From: Candidatus Scalindua arabica
GTDB taxonomy: Bacteria; Planctomycetota; Brocadiia; Brocadiales; Scalinduaceae
DNA length: 45,478 bases
Reading direction: 5' to 3'
NCBI GenBank assembly: GCA_018263435.1
Contig: JAANXD010000001.1
Location: 1 to 45,478 of the forward strand
Position numbers and translations under genes: made by a program. Shown in pieces: positions 33,040 through 41,101 of this stretch. The notes beneath the pieces were generated by a model. It was not told the origin of the DNA. It saw nothing but the letters and a program-made list of their open reading frames with translations, and did no database searches. How positions within the stretch are numbered: position 1 is the first letter of the stretch; each line of letters begins with the position of its first letter.

Positions 33040-33538
33040 GGCCTCGAAAAATACCATTTTGTTTCTAGCTGTTACTTTTTCCGGTATTCTTCTTGACCTT
33101 CTGACAAAGTGGATAGTATTCGCAAATTTTAAAGGTGCCGGAAGATATGTAATTATAAAAGGTTTTCTGGGAATTGTTTGCAGTGAAAATGAGGGTGTTG
33201 TTTTTGGCTTTGCTCAAGGCAGAAACAATATCCTCATTTTTTTTTGTATAGCAGCTATAGGTGTTATTCTGTGGTTTTACAAAAGTTTCGACAAGTCCGG
33301 ATCACTTCCCAGTATTGCTTTTGGTATGATACTTTCAGGTGCTATAGGAAATTTATGGGACAGGATCTTCCATCATCATGTTAGAGATTTCATAGATGTT
33401 CATTTAGGCATGGGGTACCATTGGCCGACCTTTAATATTGCGGACTCTCTAATATGTGTAGGAGTTGGTTTGATCTTTTATGAAACGCTGTTTACAAAAA
33501 AGCGGGGGGGTACGCTCACGCAGAAGAGTGTGTTGTAA
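32999..33538 (+). CDS. lspA: signal peptidase II
   Basis: Cleaves the signal peptide of diacylated prolipoproteins in the inner membrane. Four membrane helices are visible. Catalytic Asp motifs are HHVRDFIDVH and FNIADS; NEGVVFGFA and GNLWDRI are also conserved. The frame opens at TTG 32999, inside dksA. AGGAGGAGGAA at 33014-33024 suggests a later non-ATG start (CTG or ATA near 33026), so the true N terminus is uncertain. Several lipoproteins in this window would be its substrates. Confidence 0.93.
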   Translation: MNVRDRRRNLIRLKASKNTILFLAVTFSGILLDLLTKWIVFANFKGAGRYVIIKGFLGIVCSENEGVVFGFAQGRNNILIFFCIAAIGVILWFYKSFDKSGSLPSIAFGMILSGAIGNLWDRIFHHHVRDFIDVHLGMGYHWPTFNIADSLICVGVGLIFYETLFTKKRGGTLTQKSVL

Positions 33539-34382
33539 GTTCCTGGTACTTCTTTAAGAGGTTGAGAGTTGCTTTGCCGGGTTTTCCTGATGCGATCTTT
33601 CTTCCGTCCAGGTTGACTACAGGAATAATTTCTGCCGCAGTTCCGGTCAAAAAACATTCATCAGCATTATATAAATCATCCCGCGTCAGTTGTTCTTCTT
33701 TCACATTCATGCCTGCCTCGTTAGCAAGTTCGATGACTACGTTTCTAGTTATTCCTATTAAGATTCCTGCAGTAGTGGGTGGTGTAACGATTTCGTTATC
33801 CTTCACTATAAAAATATTATCACCGGTACCTTCTGCCACATAACCATCTTTATTTAACATAATTCCCTCGGTAGCACCTGCATTAATACACTCAATCTTT
33901 GCCAGAATATTATTAAGGTAATTCAAGGACTTTACATTGGGGTTGAGTGCGTCAGAATGATTGCGAATTGTAGGGACGATAATTGCATCAAGTCCCTTTT
34001 CGTATAACTCTTTGGAATATAGTTGAATGAAATCTGTTATAATTATAACCTGTGACTCCGAACAGAGAAAAGGGTTAAGGCCGAGTTTTCCTACTCCCCT
34101 GGTTACAACCAATCTGATGTATGAATCTTTCAAATTGTTAGCCTTCAGGGTATTTAAAACGGCATCCTTAAGCTCATCCCTGGTCAACTGTATCTCCATG
34201 GAAATTGCCTTGGCGGAATTGTAAAGCCTGTCGATATGCTCTGAAAGCTTGAATACATTACCATTGTAACATCTAATACCTTCAAAGACTCCATCTCCAT
34301 ATAACAATCCGTGGTCGAAGACAGATACCTTGGCCTCATCTTTTGGATATAACTTTCCGTTTATATATACCTTAGGTTCCAC
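33516..34382 (-). CDS. ilvE: branched-chain amino acid aminotransferase
   Basis: A 288-residue class IV PLP aminotransferase. It shows VFDHGLLYGDGVFEGIRCY, RLVVTRGVGKLGL, the PLP Lys in NVKSLNYLNN, and EGTGDNIFIVKD with TAGILIGITR. It interconverts Val, Leu and Ile with their 2-oxo acids; D-amino acid transaminases share the fold, but YGDGVFEGIR favours IlvE. Its last bases overlap the end of lspA on the opposite strand. Follows lolD by 14 bases on the minus strand, likely in one operon. Confidence 0.92.
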   Translation of the reverse strand: MEPKVYINGKLYPKDEAKVSVFDHGLLYGDGVFEGIRCYNGNVFKLSEHIDRLYNSAKAISMEIQLTRDELKDAVLNTLKANNLKDSYIRLVVTRGVGKLGLNPFLCSESQVIIITDFIQLYSKELYEKGLDAIIVPTIRNHSDALNPNVKSLNYLNNILAKIECINAGATEGIMLNKDGYVAEGTGDNIFIVKDNEIVTPPTTAGILIGITRNVVIELANEAGMNVKEEQLTRDDLYNADECFLTGTAAEIIPVVNLDGRKIASGKPGKATLNLLKKYQELTTHSSA

Positions 34383-34396
34383 TTACTATATTCCTC

Positions 34397-35113
34397 TCAA
34401 TTACTGGTATAATCTGTAATCTTGCCATCAGTCATCCTGATTACATGCCCTGCTGATTTCGCAAATCTTTCATCGTGGGTAACCATTACCACTGTTTGCT
34501 TTGTATTTTCATTTAATTCCCAGATTAATTCCTGTATCTCTCTTCCAGACTTTGTATCGAGATTGCCGGTTGGTTCATCACACAACAATATCTCAGGATC
34601 ATTCATCAATGCCCTGACGATTGCTACTCTCTGCTTCTCTCCTCCTGAGAGTTCGTTTGGCCTATGGTTTATCCTGCTTCCCAGGCCTACCCGTTCTAAA
34701 AGCTGTACTGCTTTTTCAGTATGCTCTTTTTTAGATACTGTCCTAAAGAACTTCTTGCCAATCAGGCGCGGCATCAAAACATTTTCTAATGCACTGAAAT
34801 CGGGTAACAGATGATAAAATTGAAACACAAATCCAAAAATCCTGTTTCGCTTTTCAGCTAATTCTTTCTGGCCAAAGATATTTAAATTTTTACCCTTAAA
34901 GCTCACATGGCCGGAAGTTGGAGTATCTAATATGCCCAGTATATGAAGGAGTGTACTTTTGCCAGCACCCGAAGCGCCCAGGATTATTAGTATCTCACCT
35001 TCTTTTACATCCAGATTTATTCCGCTAAGTACAGGGATAGATGTTTTGCCTATTCTGTACTCCTTATGGATTTCATTTGCACACAGGTAGGCGTTATCAG
35101 TTGTTTCAGTCAT
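34397..35113 (-). CDS. lolD: LolD-type ABC transporter ATPase
   Basis: A 238-residue ATPase. It has Walker A GASGAGKST, the Q-loop FVFQFYHLLPDFSALENVLMP, signature LSGGEKQR, Walker B ILLCDEPTGNLD and the switch His in MVTHDERFA. The FQFYHLLPDFxALENVxMP text is characteristic of LolD, which powers release of lipoproteins from the inner membrane. The usual permease gene (lolC/lolE), often placed between lysS and lolD, is not in this window. Close spacing with lysS upstream and ilvE downstream suggests one transcript. Confidence 0.9.
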   Translation of the reverse strand: MTETTDNAYLCANEIHKEYRIGKTSIPVLSGINLDVKEGEILIILGASGAGKSTLLHILGILDTPTSGHVSFKGKNLNIFGQKELAEKRNRIFGFVFQFYHLLPDFSALENVLMPRLIGKKFFRTVSKKEHTEKAVQLLERVGLGSRINHRPNELSGGEKQRVAIVRALMNDPEILLCDEPTGNLDTKSGREIQELIWELNENTKQTVVMVTHDERFAKSAGHVIRMTDGKITDYTSN

Positions 35114-35155
35114 GTATTAATACTTCCAGAATAAATTATATTGAAAACTAATTTG

Positions 35156-36586
35156 TTAAGATTGTTGTCGCAACAATGGGAACAAGATTACGTCCCGGAT
35201 AGAAGTACTGTTTGTCAATATCATAACCAGCCTGTCAATTCCTATTCCTAAACCACCTGCAGGCGGCATTCCGTATTTGAGTGACTTCAGGAAGTCTTCG
35301 TCTATCTTGCCCTCTGTGTCATCATCAGTTATTTGTTCATGAAATCGCTTGCTTTGTTCGAGTGGTTCATTCAGTTCTGAATAGGAATTAGCTAGTTCCA
35401 TTGTAGCAATATACAATTCAAACCTTTGGGCCAGGTTAGGATCATTATCGCAGGATTTTGTCAGCGGGCAGATAGTAACCGGGTAGTCAACCACGAACGT
35501 TGGATTCCACAACTCCTTCTCAACAAGTTCTCCAAAAATATGTTCAGCAATAACATCTTTGTGGACACCTTCAACCTCAATCCCTAACTCCCTACCTTTC
35601 GTTTTCAACCCTTCCTCATCGCCTAAATCAACTTTAGCATACTTTGACAGGAGTTCAGAGAACGTACTCCTCTGCCAGGGAGGAGACAAGTCTAATTGCC
35701 TTTCACCGTAAGGAATCTCAAAATTGTTGTGTAGTTCGTGCGACAGGCCGCTAATCAAACTTTCAGTAAGCTCCATCATTCCGTTATAGTCGCTATATGC
35801 CTGATAGAGCTCCATCATCGTAAACTCCGGATTATGCCGTGTGGAGAGACCTTCATTACGGAAGTTCCTGTTAATTTCATATACCCGTTCCATACCTCCT
35901 ACAAGCAGTCTCTTTAAATACAATTCTGGTGCTATACGCAAAAACAAATCCATGTCTAATACATTGTGATGGGTAATAAAAGGCTTTGCTACAGCTCCGC
36001 CCGGAATGGATTGCATCATAGGGGTTTCAACTTCAACAAACTTTCTGTCATCAAGGAAATTCCTGATCGATTTTATAATGTTAGATCTCTTCAAAAAAAG
36101 ATCCATTACCTCATCATTTGATGAGAGGTCAATGTAACGCTGCCTGTATCTGATTTCTACATCCTTTAAGCCATGCCATTTTTCAGGTGGTGGAAGCAGG
36201 GCTTTGGAAAGCACGGTAATGTCATCGGCAAAGATGGTTATTTCGCCGGTTCGAGTCTTAACTAATCCACCCTCAACACCAATTATGTCACCCAGGTCCA
36301 ACAGACGAAAAATTTCATATTTTTCTTCACCCACAGTATTGAGCTTCACATAAACCTGTAGTTTGCCTGTCCAATCCTTTATGTGAAGAAATGAAGCCTT
36401 ACCATGAGGTCTTATGGTCATGATCCTGCCGGCACATTTCACCTTCTTTCCTTCGTCTTCCTCCGAGTAACTCTCTATTACTTCGTTCAAAGGTGTGGCG
36501 TTTTTGTAACATGCACCATAAGGTTCGACTCCCTTATCCCTGAGTTTGTTTAGTTTTTCAATTCTGGTATTTTCAAGAGTTTCCAA
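35156..36586 (-). CDS. lysS: lysyl-tRNA synthetase, class II
   Basis: A 476-residue enzyme charging tRNA(Lys). The N-terminal anticodon-binding OB fold ([19 protein letters not shown]) is followed by the catalytic core with motif 1, motif 2 ([26 protein letters not shown]) and motif 3 ([16 protein letters not shown]). [15 protein letters not shown] and [12 protein letters not shown] are also class II LysRS features. Length is normal, slightly short at the N terminus. First gene of the minus-strand lysS-lolD-ilvE run. Confidence 0.96.
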   Translation of the reverse strand: METLENTRIEKLNKLRDKGVEPYGACYKNATPLNEVIESYSEEDEGKKVKCAGRIMTIRPHGKASFLHIKDWTGKLQVYVKLNTVGEEKYEIFRLLDLGDIIGVEGGLVKTRTGEITIFADDITVLSKALLPPPEKWHGLKDVEIRYRQRYIDLSSNDEVMDLFLKRSNIIKSIRNFLDDRKFVEVETPMMQSIPGGAVAKPFITHHNVLDMDLFLRIAPELYLKRLLVGGMERVYEINRNFRNEGLSTRHNPEFTMMELYQAYSDYNGMMELTESLISGLSHELHNNFEIPYGERQLDLSPPWQRSTFSELLSKYAKVDLGDEEGLKTKGRELGIEVEGVHKDVIAEHIFGELVEKELWNPTFVVDYPVTICPLTKSCDNDPNLAQRFELYIATMELANSYSELNEPLEQSKRFHEQITDDDTEGKIDEDFLKSLKYGMPPAGGLGIGIDRLVMILTNSTSIRDVILFPLLRQQS

Positions 36587-36666
36587 TAGATTCCTCTAAC
36601 ACTAAATACAATAGTACCTTGTATTCAAGGCTATTTTCATTGTTTACGATGTGTTTTCATTTTTTC

Positions 36667-36684
36667 CCCCTTTCGCAAAAGGGG
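36667..36684. repeat. CCCCTTT...AAAGGGG hairpin
   Basis: CCCCTTTCGCAAAAGGGG forms a short G/C-capped hairpin, followed by AATCAATGGGGGG. It lies in the 261-base gap between the divergent lysS and rnpA genes. Elements of this kind are often dispersed repeats. I see no rpmH gene in this gap. Confidence 0.45.
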
Positions 36685-36847
36685 AATCAATGGGGGGTTG
36701 ATGAATAAAATAGAGAGTTTTAGATTAATCGGATTATTCTATCAGCAAAGAACATACTGTCAAGTTAAAATGCAAAATGACATTGATGGTGAAGATATGC
36801 TTTGTTTCTCCTTGAATATATGATTTAAAAGCATTAATATTAGAAAA

Positions 36848-37201
36848 ATGGATCAACGTTTTACCAAGAAAGAACGTCTGCTGAAGAGAAAAGAATTCCA
36901 GAGAGTCTTTGATAATGGGAAGGCTTACGGCAACGATCAGGTAAAGATATATGCGTTATTAAATGATGATTCTGTTTCCCGTCTGGGTCTAGTCGTGGGA
37001 CGGAAGTTTGGTAATGCTCCTAAGCGCAACAGATTTAAGAGAATCTTTCGAGAGGCATACAGATTAAATAAAAGTTTGTTGAGCAAAGGCGTAGACATAA
37101 TTATAATTCCAAGGCCGGGGTTGTCGGATCTCTCGCTAAGGGCAGTAGAAGATAAATTTAAGAGGATCCTGTCACAAATTAATGAAGAATTGGCAAAATG
37201 A
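36848..37201 (+). CDS. rnpA: ribonuclease P protein component
   Basis: A 117-residue basic protein that helps the RNase P RNA remove 5' leaders from pre-tRNAs. The signature [21 protein letters not shown] is present, after the N-terminal [19 protein letters not shown]. The usual neighbour rpmH is not upstream; lysS diverges instead. Its stop overlaps the start of yidD by four bases (ATGA). Confidence 0.94.
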   Translation: MDQRFTKKERLLKRKEFQRVFDNGKAYGNDQVKIYALLNDDSVSRLGLVVGRKFGNAPKRNRFKRIFREAYRLNKSLLSKGVDIIIIPRPGLSDLSLRAVEDKFKRILSQINEELAK

Positions 37202-37407
37202 AATATTTATTAATTAAATTTGTACAGATTTATCAGGCAATTCTGTCTCCTCTCTTACATCCCTCATGCCGCTTCTATCCAACATGCTCACAATACGTAG
37301 TTGAAGCAATTGAGAAAAGAGGTATTGTGGTAGGGATATTGAAGGGTATCTGGAGAATCTTGAGATGCCATCCATTTGGCGGATCGGGATATGATCCTGT
37401 TAAGTAG
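37198..37407 (+). CDS. yidD: membrane protein insertion factor YidD
   Basis: A 69-residue protein of the YidD family: [58 protein letters not shown]. The three conserved Cys and the HPFGGSGxDPV end are complete. It has an amphipathic N terminus and assists YidC at the inner membrane. yidC, the normal next gene, is replaced by the formiminotransferase gene. The stop codon falls inside a perfect 28-base palindrome. Confidence 0.94.
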   Translation: MKYLLIKFVQIYQAILSPLLHPSCRFYPTCSQYVVEAIEKRGIVVGILKGIWRILRCHPFGGSGYDPVK

Positions 37408-37431
37408 GGGCGAACGGCCGTTCGCCCCTAC
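37404..37431. repeat. perfect 28-base palindrome
   Basis: GTAGGGGCGAACGG is followed directly by its exact complement CCGTTCGCCCCTAC. It is GC-rich in an AT-rich region and contains the yidD stop codon. Elements of this type occur dispersed in many genomes. It could also act as a terminator or mRNA stabiliser between yidD and ftcD. Confidence 0.85.
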
Positions 37432-37444
37432 ACATAAAAATATA

Positions 37445-38452
37445 ATGATTAATACAGATAAAAAAGTCATCGAATGCGTACCAAACTTCAGTGAAGGTCG
37501 AAACCTGGATATTATAGATAAGATTGCATCAGCGGTAAAATCAACCCAAAATGTCAAGCTCTTGAATGTAGAACCTGACAAGGACTACAACAGGACAGTA
37601 ATAACCTTTGCCGGAGAACCTTCCGGTGTAAAAGAAGCGGCATTTAATGCAATATCTACTGCGTCGGAACTTATAGATATGTCACGGCAAAAGGGAGAGC
37701 ATCCGAGAATAGGCGCTACTGACGTCTGCCCGATAATACCTGTTGCCAATGCAACAAGGGAAGAGTGTGTGAAATTAGCAAACGAACTGGGAAGAGACGT
37801 AGGTGAGAAGCTGGGCATTCCTGTATATCTATATGAGAATGCTGCAATATCAGAAGAAAGAAGAAACCTTGAAAATATCAGGAAGGGAGAATATGAAGGC
37901 CTGAAGCAAAAGCTGAGAGATTGGGTACCGGATTACGGGCCGGTGGAATACAATGATAATGTCAGGAAATCCGGTGCAACAGTGATCGGGGCCAGATTCT
38001 TTCTGATTGCCTATAACGTGAACCTGGGTTTTGATGATATCCGTGTTGCTAACGAGATAGCAAGGAAGGTGAGAGAATCTGGTTCTATGATTGCGGACGA
38101 GACTGGTGAGAAGAGAAGAGTTCCCGGAATCCTAAAATATGTAAAGGCAATAGGTGTCGAATTAAGGGAATACAATATATCACAGGTTTCCATGAACCTG
38201 ACTAACTATAAGGAGACTCCGATTCATAAGGCATTTGAGACCGTAAAGACTCAAGCCAGAGAGTTTGGCATGGAGGCAACAGGAAGTGAGATAATCGGCC
38301 TGGTACCAAAAGAAGCCCTGGTAGAGGCCGGAACCTTTTATGCAGGTAATAATTCTGAAGAAGAACTTATAAAAGCAGCAATAGAAAACCTCGGATTGAG
38401 TCAATTAAATAAATTTGAACCCGGGAATAAGATAATAGAAAATCTGTTGTGA
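37445..38452 (+). CDS. ftcD: glutamate formimidoyltransferase
   Basis: A 335-residue formiminotransferase. It transfers the formimino group between formiminoglutamate and tetrahydrofolate. The start VIECVPNFSEGRN is the family hallmark; ADR-type text follows as RIGATDVCPIIPV, YLYENAAI and KSGATVIGARFFLIAYNVNL, and SMNLTNYKETPIHKAFE is also conserved. The cyclodeaminase half is absent, so it is the single-domain form. The ATG at 37445 lies just past the palindrome; longer frames would read through it. In autotrophs it may serve one-carbon metabolism rather than histidine breakdown. Confidence 0.92.
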   Translation: MINTDKKVIECVPNFSEGRNLDIIDKIASAVKSTQNVKLLNVEPDKDYNRTVITFAGEPSGVKEAAFNAISTASELIDMSRQKGEHPRIGATDVCPIIPVANATREECVKLANELGRDVGEKLGIPVYLYENAAISEERRNLENIRKGEYEGLKQKLRDWVPDYGPVEYNDNVRKSGATVIGARFFLIAYNVNLGFDDIRVANEIARKVRESGSMIADETGEKRRVPGILKYVKAIGVELREYNISQVSMNLTNYKETPIHKAFETVKTQAREFGMEATGSEIIGLVPKEALVEAGTFYAGNNSEEELIKAAIENLGLSQLNKFEPGNKIIENLL

Positions 38453-38492
38453 AGAAGCTTCTTTCAGCGTGATTAGAAGGACCTTAAAAACA

Positions 38493-38559
38493 TTAGACAA
38501 GATAACAGGACAAAAAAGGATATTTGACAAATCCAATTCGTCTCGCTAGTCTTGTCTAA
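38493..38559. repeat. 10-base inverted repeat pair
   Basis: TTAGACAAGA (38493-38502) pairs with TCTTGTCTAA (38550-38559), 47 bases apart. It lies between ftcD and the small zinc-ribbon gene. It could be a terminator, an operator or the remains of a dispersed element. Confidence 0.4.
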
Positions 38560-38578
38560 AACCTTTCTTTGGAATATT

Positions 38579-38749
38579 ATGGCGAATTGCTGGAAATGTG
38601 GACGTTACCTGGGCGTTAAAGATGAATGGAAGAAGATGAAGACTGACAAGGGTGATATCTGCTACGTATGTTACCACGAATCAAAAGAATCTGCAGAAGA
38701 ACAAATCCAGAAAGATATGGATAAGATAATGAAAAAGAAGGTGGACTAG
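38579..38749 (+). CDS. small zinc-ribbon protein
   Basis: 56 residues from the ATG at 38579: MANCWKCGRYLGVKDEWKKM, then GDICYVCYHESKESAEEQI and a Lys-rich tail. Two CxxC pairs (CWKC and CYVC) should bind one zinc. Helical C terminus. No specific family recognised. It is directly followed by the TPR lipoprotein gene, with which it may be co-transcribed. Confidence 0.65.
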   Translation: MANCWKCGRYLGVKDEWKKMKTDKGDICYVCYHESKESAEEQIQKDMDKIMKKKVD

Positions 38750-38752
38750 TTG

Positions 38753-39547
38753 ATGTTCAGCGTAGGTTACAATTCTTTAATGATGAAGAAATATTTATCA
38801 CAATTTGGAACTGTAGTAGGCATTATCACTGTATTAATTTTTCTAATTGGATGTGCTCAAACTATAGCATTGAATAAACTGGAGAGATTGGTTTTGGATG
38901 ACGATGAATATCATAGTCATCCAAAACCGAATGCAATTAGTTGCATTGAGAGTATTGATTATGAAAGACATCATGAAGAGATTGTAAATATAATATTTGA
39001 AAGCGGTAATCTTGATTTAATTGACCAGTTTGTTGAATATTTTCCGGATGACTTTAGAAACTATATTGTTAGAGGAGATCGTTATGTAAAGAATGCGATG
39101 ATGCAGCAAATGATAGGGATTCTTATGAAATCTTCGGTTACTTCTTCATTTAATACAGCTAAAGAGAGTTACATGAAGGCATTGGAGTTAAATAACAGAG
39201 ATATTTATGCTCTTGGTGTCCTTAGTTTTCTTTATGGAGAAGAGAAGGAATATGATAAGGCGGAAGAACTGTTAAAAAGAGGGCTTGGGTTTGCACCAAA
39301 TAATCCTTTACTTTACATGGCGTTAGGTCAGATGTATGACAGGAAGAAAGAATACAATATTGCAATTGATTATTATGAGAAAGTTTTAGGATTTACTGAA
39401 GAAGAAGTAGAAAAGGAATTTGAACATATGAAACAATATTATCATAAGTTAATGGATTCTTATCCTGATTCACTTGCAAAAGCAAAAGAAGAAGCCAGAA
39501 AAAATCTTAAAAAAAATTATAGGAAAATCGGAAGAGAAACAACATGA
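38753..39547 (+). CDS. TPR-repeat lipoprotein
   Basis: A 264-residue protein with a signal peptide ending in LIGC (lipobox; VLIFLIGCAQT). After a 100-residue N-terminal region come two or three tetratricopeptide repeats: YALGVLSFLYGEEKEYDKAEELLKRGLGFAPNN and PLLYMALGQMYDRKKEYNIAIDYYEKVLGF. It ends in a Lys-rich coiled coil. AAGGTGG before the ATG at 38753 supports this start; a Met ten residues on gives a more standard signal peptide. Likely a scaffold at the membrane, partners unknown. Confidence 0.7.
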   Translation: MFSVGYNSLMMKKYLSQFGTVVGIITVLIFLIGCAQTIALNKLERLVLDDDEYHSHPKPNAISCIESIDYERHHEEIVNIIFESGNLDLIDQFVEYFPDDFRNYIVRGDRYVKNAMMQQMIGILMKSSVTSSFNTAKESYMKALELNNRDIYALGVLSFLYGEEKEYDKAEELLKRGLGFAPNNPLLYMALGQMYDRKKEYNIAIDYYEKVLGFTEEEVEKEFEHMKQYYHKLMDSYPDSLAKAKEEARKNLKKNYRKIGRETT

Positions 39548-39554
39548 CGAAAGT

Positions 39555-39602
39555 CCTCTCTTTCGAGAGGAATCCAATACTGGACTCCTCTCGAAAGAGA
39601 GG
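39555..39602 (+). terminator. long inverted repeat after the TPR gene
   Basis: CCTCTCTTTCGAGAGG (39555-39570) and CCTCTCGAAAGAGAGG (39587-39602) are exact reverse complements, with TCCA...TGGA pairing inside the loop. It starts 8 bases after the TPR lipoprotein stop. It can act as a terminator, although no U-tract follows. Each arm is also nearly self-complementary. Confidence 0.55.
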
Positions 39603-39658
39603 AACATGTCCTGGTTTTTACTTGTGACCGCCTGACCACCAGGCGTATGGGGGGGAAC

Positions 39659-39711
39659 AATCGTTCCCACGCTCTGCGTGGGAATGCCTATTGCAAGACG
39701 CTCTGCGTCAC
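39659..39711. repeat. CGTTCCCACGCTCTGCGTGGGAA-type palindrome
   Basis: GTTCCCACGC and GCGTGGGAA pair around TCT, and a second small palindrome, GACGCTCTGCGTC, follows. Elements with this text are common dispersed repeats in environmental genomes. No coding sense. Confidence 0.6.
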
Positions 39712-39776
39712 TACTCCATACAAACTCCCAATAAACATTTTTTTTATGGATAGCATGATGGGAACCGTTCGTACCC

Positions 39777-39942
39777 AATGTCATTGAATTAAGACTTTTT
39801 TCTAAAATTCAGTGTATATCAGCAAACTGTAGCGGAATGGCTTCCCGCCTGTACCTATTCGGGCAGGTAGTCTTCCATTTATACACTTAGACATGTTAAT
39901 GGAAACCTGAAGGTTTCCGCTACGTCTTAATTCAATGACATT
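39777..39942. mobile_element. 166-base element with 19-base terminal inverted repeats (MITE-like)
   Basis: AATGTCATTGAATTAAGAC (39777-39795) and GTCTTAATTCAATGACATT (39924-39942) are perfect reverse complements. A second nested pair, GTAGCGGAA (39829-39837) and TTCCGCTAC (39915-39923), abuts the right repeat. It has no coding capacity. I see no clear target-site duplication. The size and ends fit a miniature inverted-repeat element or a large structured repeat. Confidence 0.5.
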
Positions 39943-39981
39943 CCAGTATGATCTGTCGGGCATACCTATCGACAAGATTTA

Positions 39982-40455
39982 TCATTCTAACTCCACTATT
40001 TCAGCGTCTATAGAAGCTCCTTTTATATATAAGAAGGCTATCGAGACCGGGTACTTAAACCGTCTTGGACCCGCGCTTCCGGGGTTGAGGAATAGTACCC
40101 CGTTTCGCTCCTCAATCTTAGGTATGTGTGAATGGCCGCTGATGACAGCGTTAAATCCAGCTGCTACAGGGTCCAGGTCAAGTGTATTCAAATCATGAAG
40201 GACATATAAATGTTTCTTGCCCACTTGTACGAATTCAGTGAAAGGAATGTTTTCAGACCATTTACCACCGTCAACATTTCCACGAACCGGGTAAACCCTG
40301 GCAATACCTTGTAGAGTTTCAAGTACCTCTGGTTTTCCCACATCTCCCGCGTGCACAATCAAATCTACATCTTTAAATGATTTAACTACGCTTTGCCTTA
40401 TAAGGCCGTGAGTGTCTGAAATTATACCTATCTTATGATCATATTTACGTTTCAT
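39982..40455 (-). CDS. yfcE: YfcE/MJ0936-type metallophosphoesterase
   Basis: A 157-residue calcineurin-like phosphoesterase. Metal ligands are in GIISDTHG, VHAGDVG, VRGNVDG and ISGHSHIPK. The LNPGSAGPRR end is typical of YfcE, a small phosphodiesterase active on phosphodiester substrates in vitro. The natural substrate is unknown. Upstream neighbour on the same strand is the muconolactone-isomerase-like gene, 60 bases away. Confidence 0.9.
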   Translation of the reverse strand: MKRKYDHKIGIISDTHGLIRQSVVKSFKDVDLIVHAGDVGKPEVLETLQGIARVYPVRGNVDGGKWSENIPFTEFVQVGKKHLYVLHDLNTLDLDPVAAGFNAVISGHSHIPKIEERNGVLFLNPGSAGPRRFKYPVSIAFLYIKGASIDAEIVELE

Positions 40456-40514
40456 CTCATGCTAATTGTATATTGCTTTAGCCTGCGACTAAAATATTAT
40501 GTTTATTGTGATTT

Positions 40515-40826
40515 CTATTTCATAAGCGAATGGATGCGTTTGACATCAGTCAAAGCCTTGTCTGTGGGGACTAGCGGGGTAATTTCTATATCGGTAAAGA
40601 ATGGAAATAGTGGAAGGTTTGTTACGAGTTGGTCAAGGTCTTCATTAGTATCAACTTCAATAATAGCGGCGGCGCCTCTGCTGCCGGCCAGTTTGCCACC
40701 GGCAAGGATCCTGCCCCTTTTTTTCATCCTGATAAAATATTCCCATTCTTTGACTACAAATCCCAGGAAATCCTTCACCGGTATATCAGGTAATTTCTTT
40801 ATTTCAACTTTTAACAAGAAGATCAT
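40515..40826 (-). CDS. muconolactone delta-isomerase-like protein
   Basis: 103 residues from the ATG at 40826, which has AAGGAG upstream. The frame can be read further back to 40940, but that part translates the palindromic repeat and is not real. MIFLLKVEIKKLPDIPVKDF, GRILAGGKLAGSRGAAAIIEVDTNEDLDQLVTNLPLFPFFTDIEITPLV fits the dimeric alpha/beta-barrel fold of the muconolactone isomerase family. Catechol breakdown genes are not around, so another small-ligand role is likely. Confidence 0.75.
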   Translation of the reverse strand: MIFLLKVEIKKLPDIPVKDFLGFVVKEWEYFIRMKKRGRILAGGKLAGSRGAAAIIEVDTNEDLDQLVTNLPLFPFFTDIEITPLVPTDKALTDVKRIHSLMK

Positions 40827-40865
40827 TTTATATAAACTCCTTTCCGTCTTATTAAACCATATTTG

Positions 40866-41035
40866 TATGTCAAAATCCGAAATGCGAATATCGAAACTCA
40901 AAACAAACTCGAAGTTCAAATTTTCAAATGTCAGAAACAAAAAAGACAGTTGTTGCTTGGTGTCTTTGTTTTGAATTTAGAGATTTAATTATTTGATATT
41001 TGTTTCGTATTTCGTACTTCGTGTTTCGAGTTTAA
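40866..41035. repeat. imperfect palindrome of CGAAATACGAA-type units
   Basis: The left arm (CCGAAATGCGAATATCGAAAC, read in two parts CCGAAATGCG + AATATCGAAAC) is mirrored on the right by TTTCGTATTTCGTACTTCG + TGTTTCGAG. The middle has TTCAAATTTTCAAATGTC. It is related in style to the element at 17025-17163. It lies in the gap between fabG and the isomerase-like gene. Confidence 0.65.
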
Positions 41036-41101
41036 CAATTTATAGATATTCATTCTTGCTTTTGTGTCTATCTGCAATTATCTGCCAGTGTCTTATTTAA
41101 A

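Larger units (their letters stand above)
39548..39981. other. 434-base repeat-dense intergenic region
   Basis: No gene. It contains, in order, a 16-base inverted repeat, a GTTCCCACGC/GCGTGGGAA palindrome with a further ACGCTCTGCGT unit, and a 166-base element with 19-base terminal inverted repeats. These are listed separately. The GC content is locally higher than its surroundings. Confidence 0.7.

Noticed and set aside
40827-40940. N-terminal extension of the muconolactone-isomerase-like gene
   Set aside because: The extra residues come from the palindromic repeat, while a ribosome binding site precedes the later ATG at 40826.
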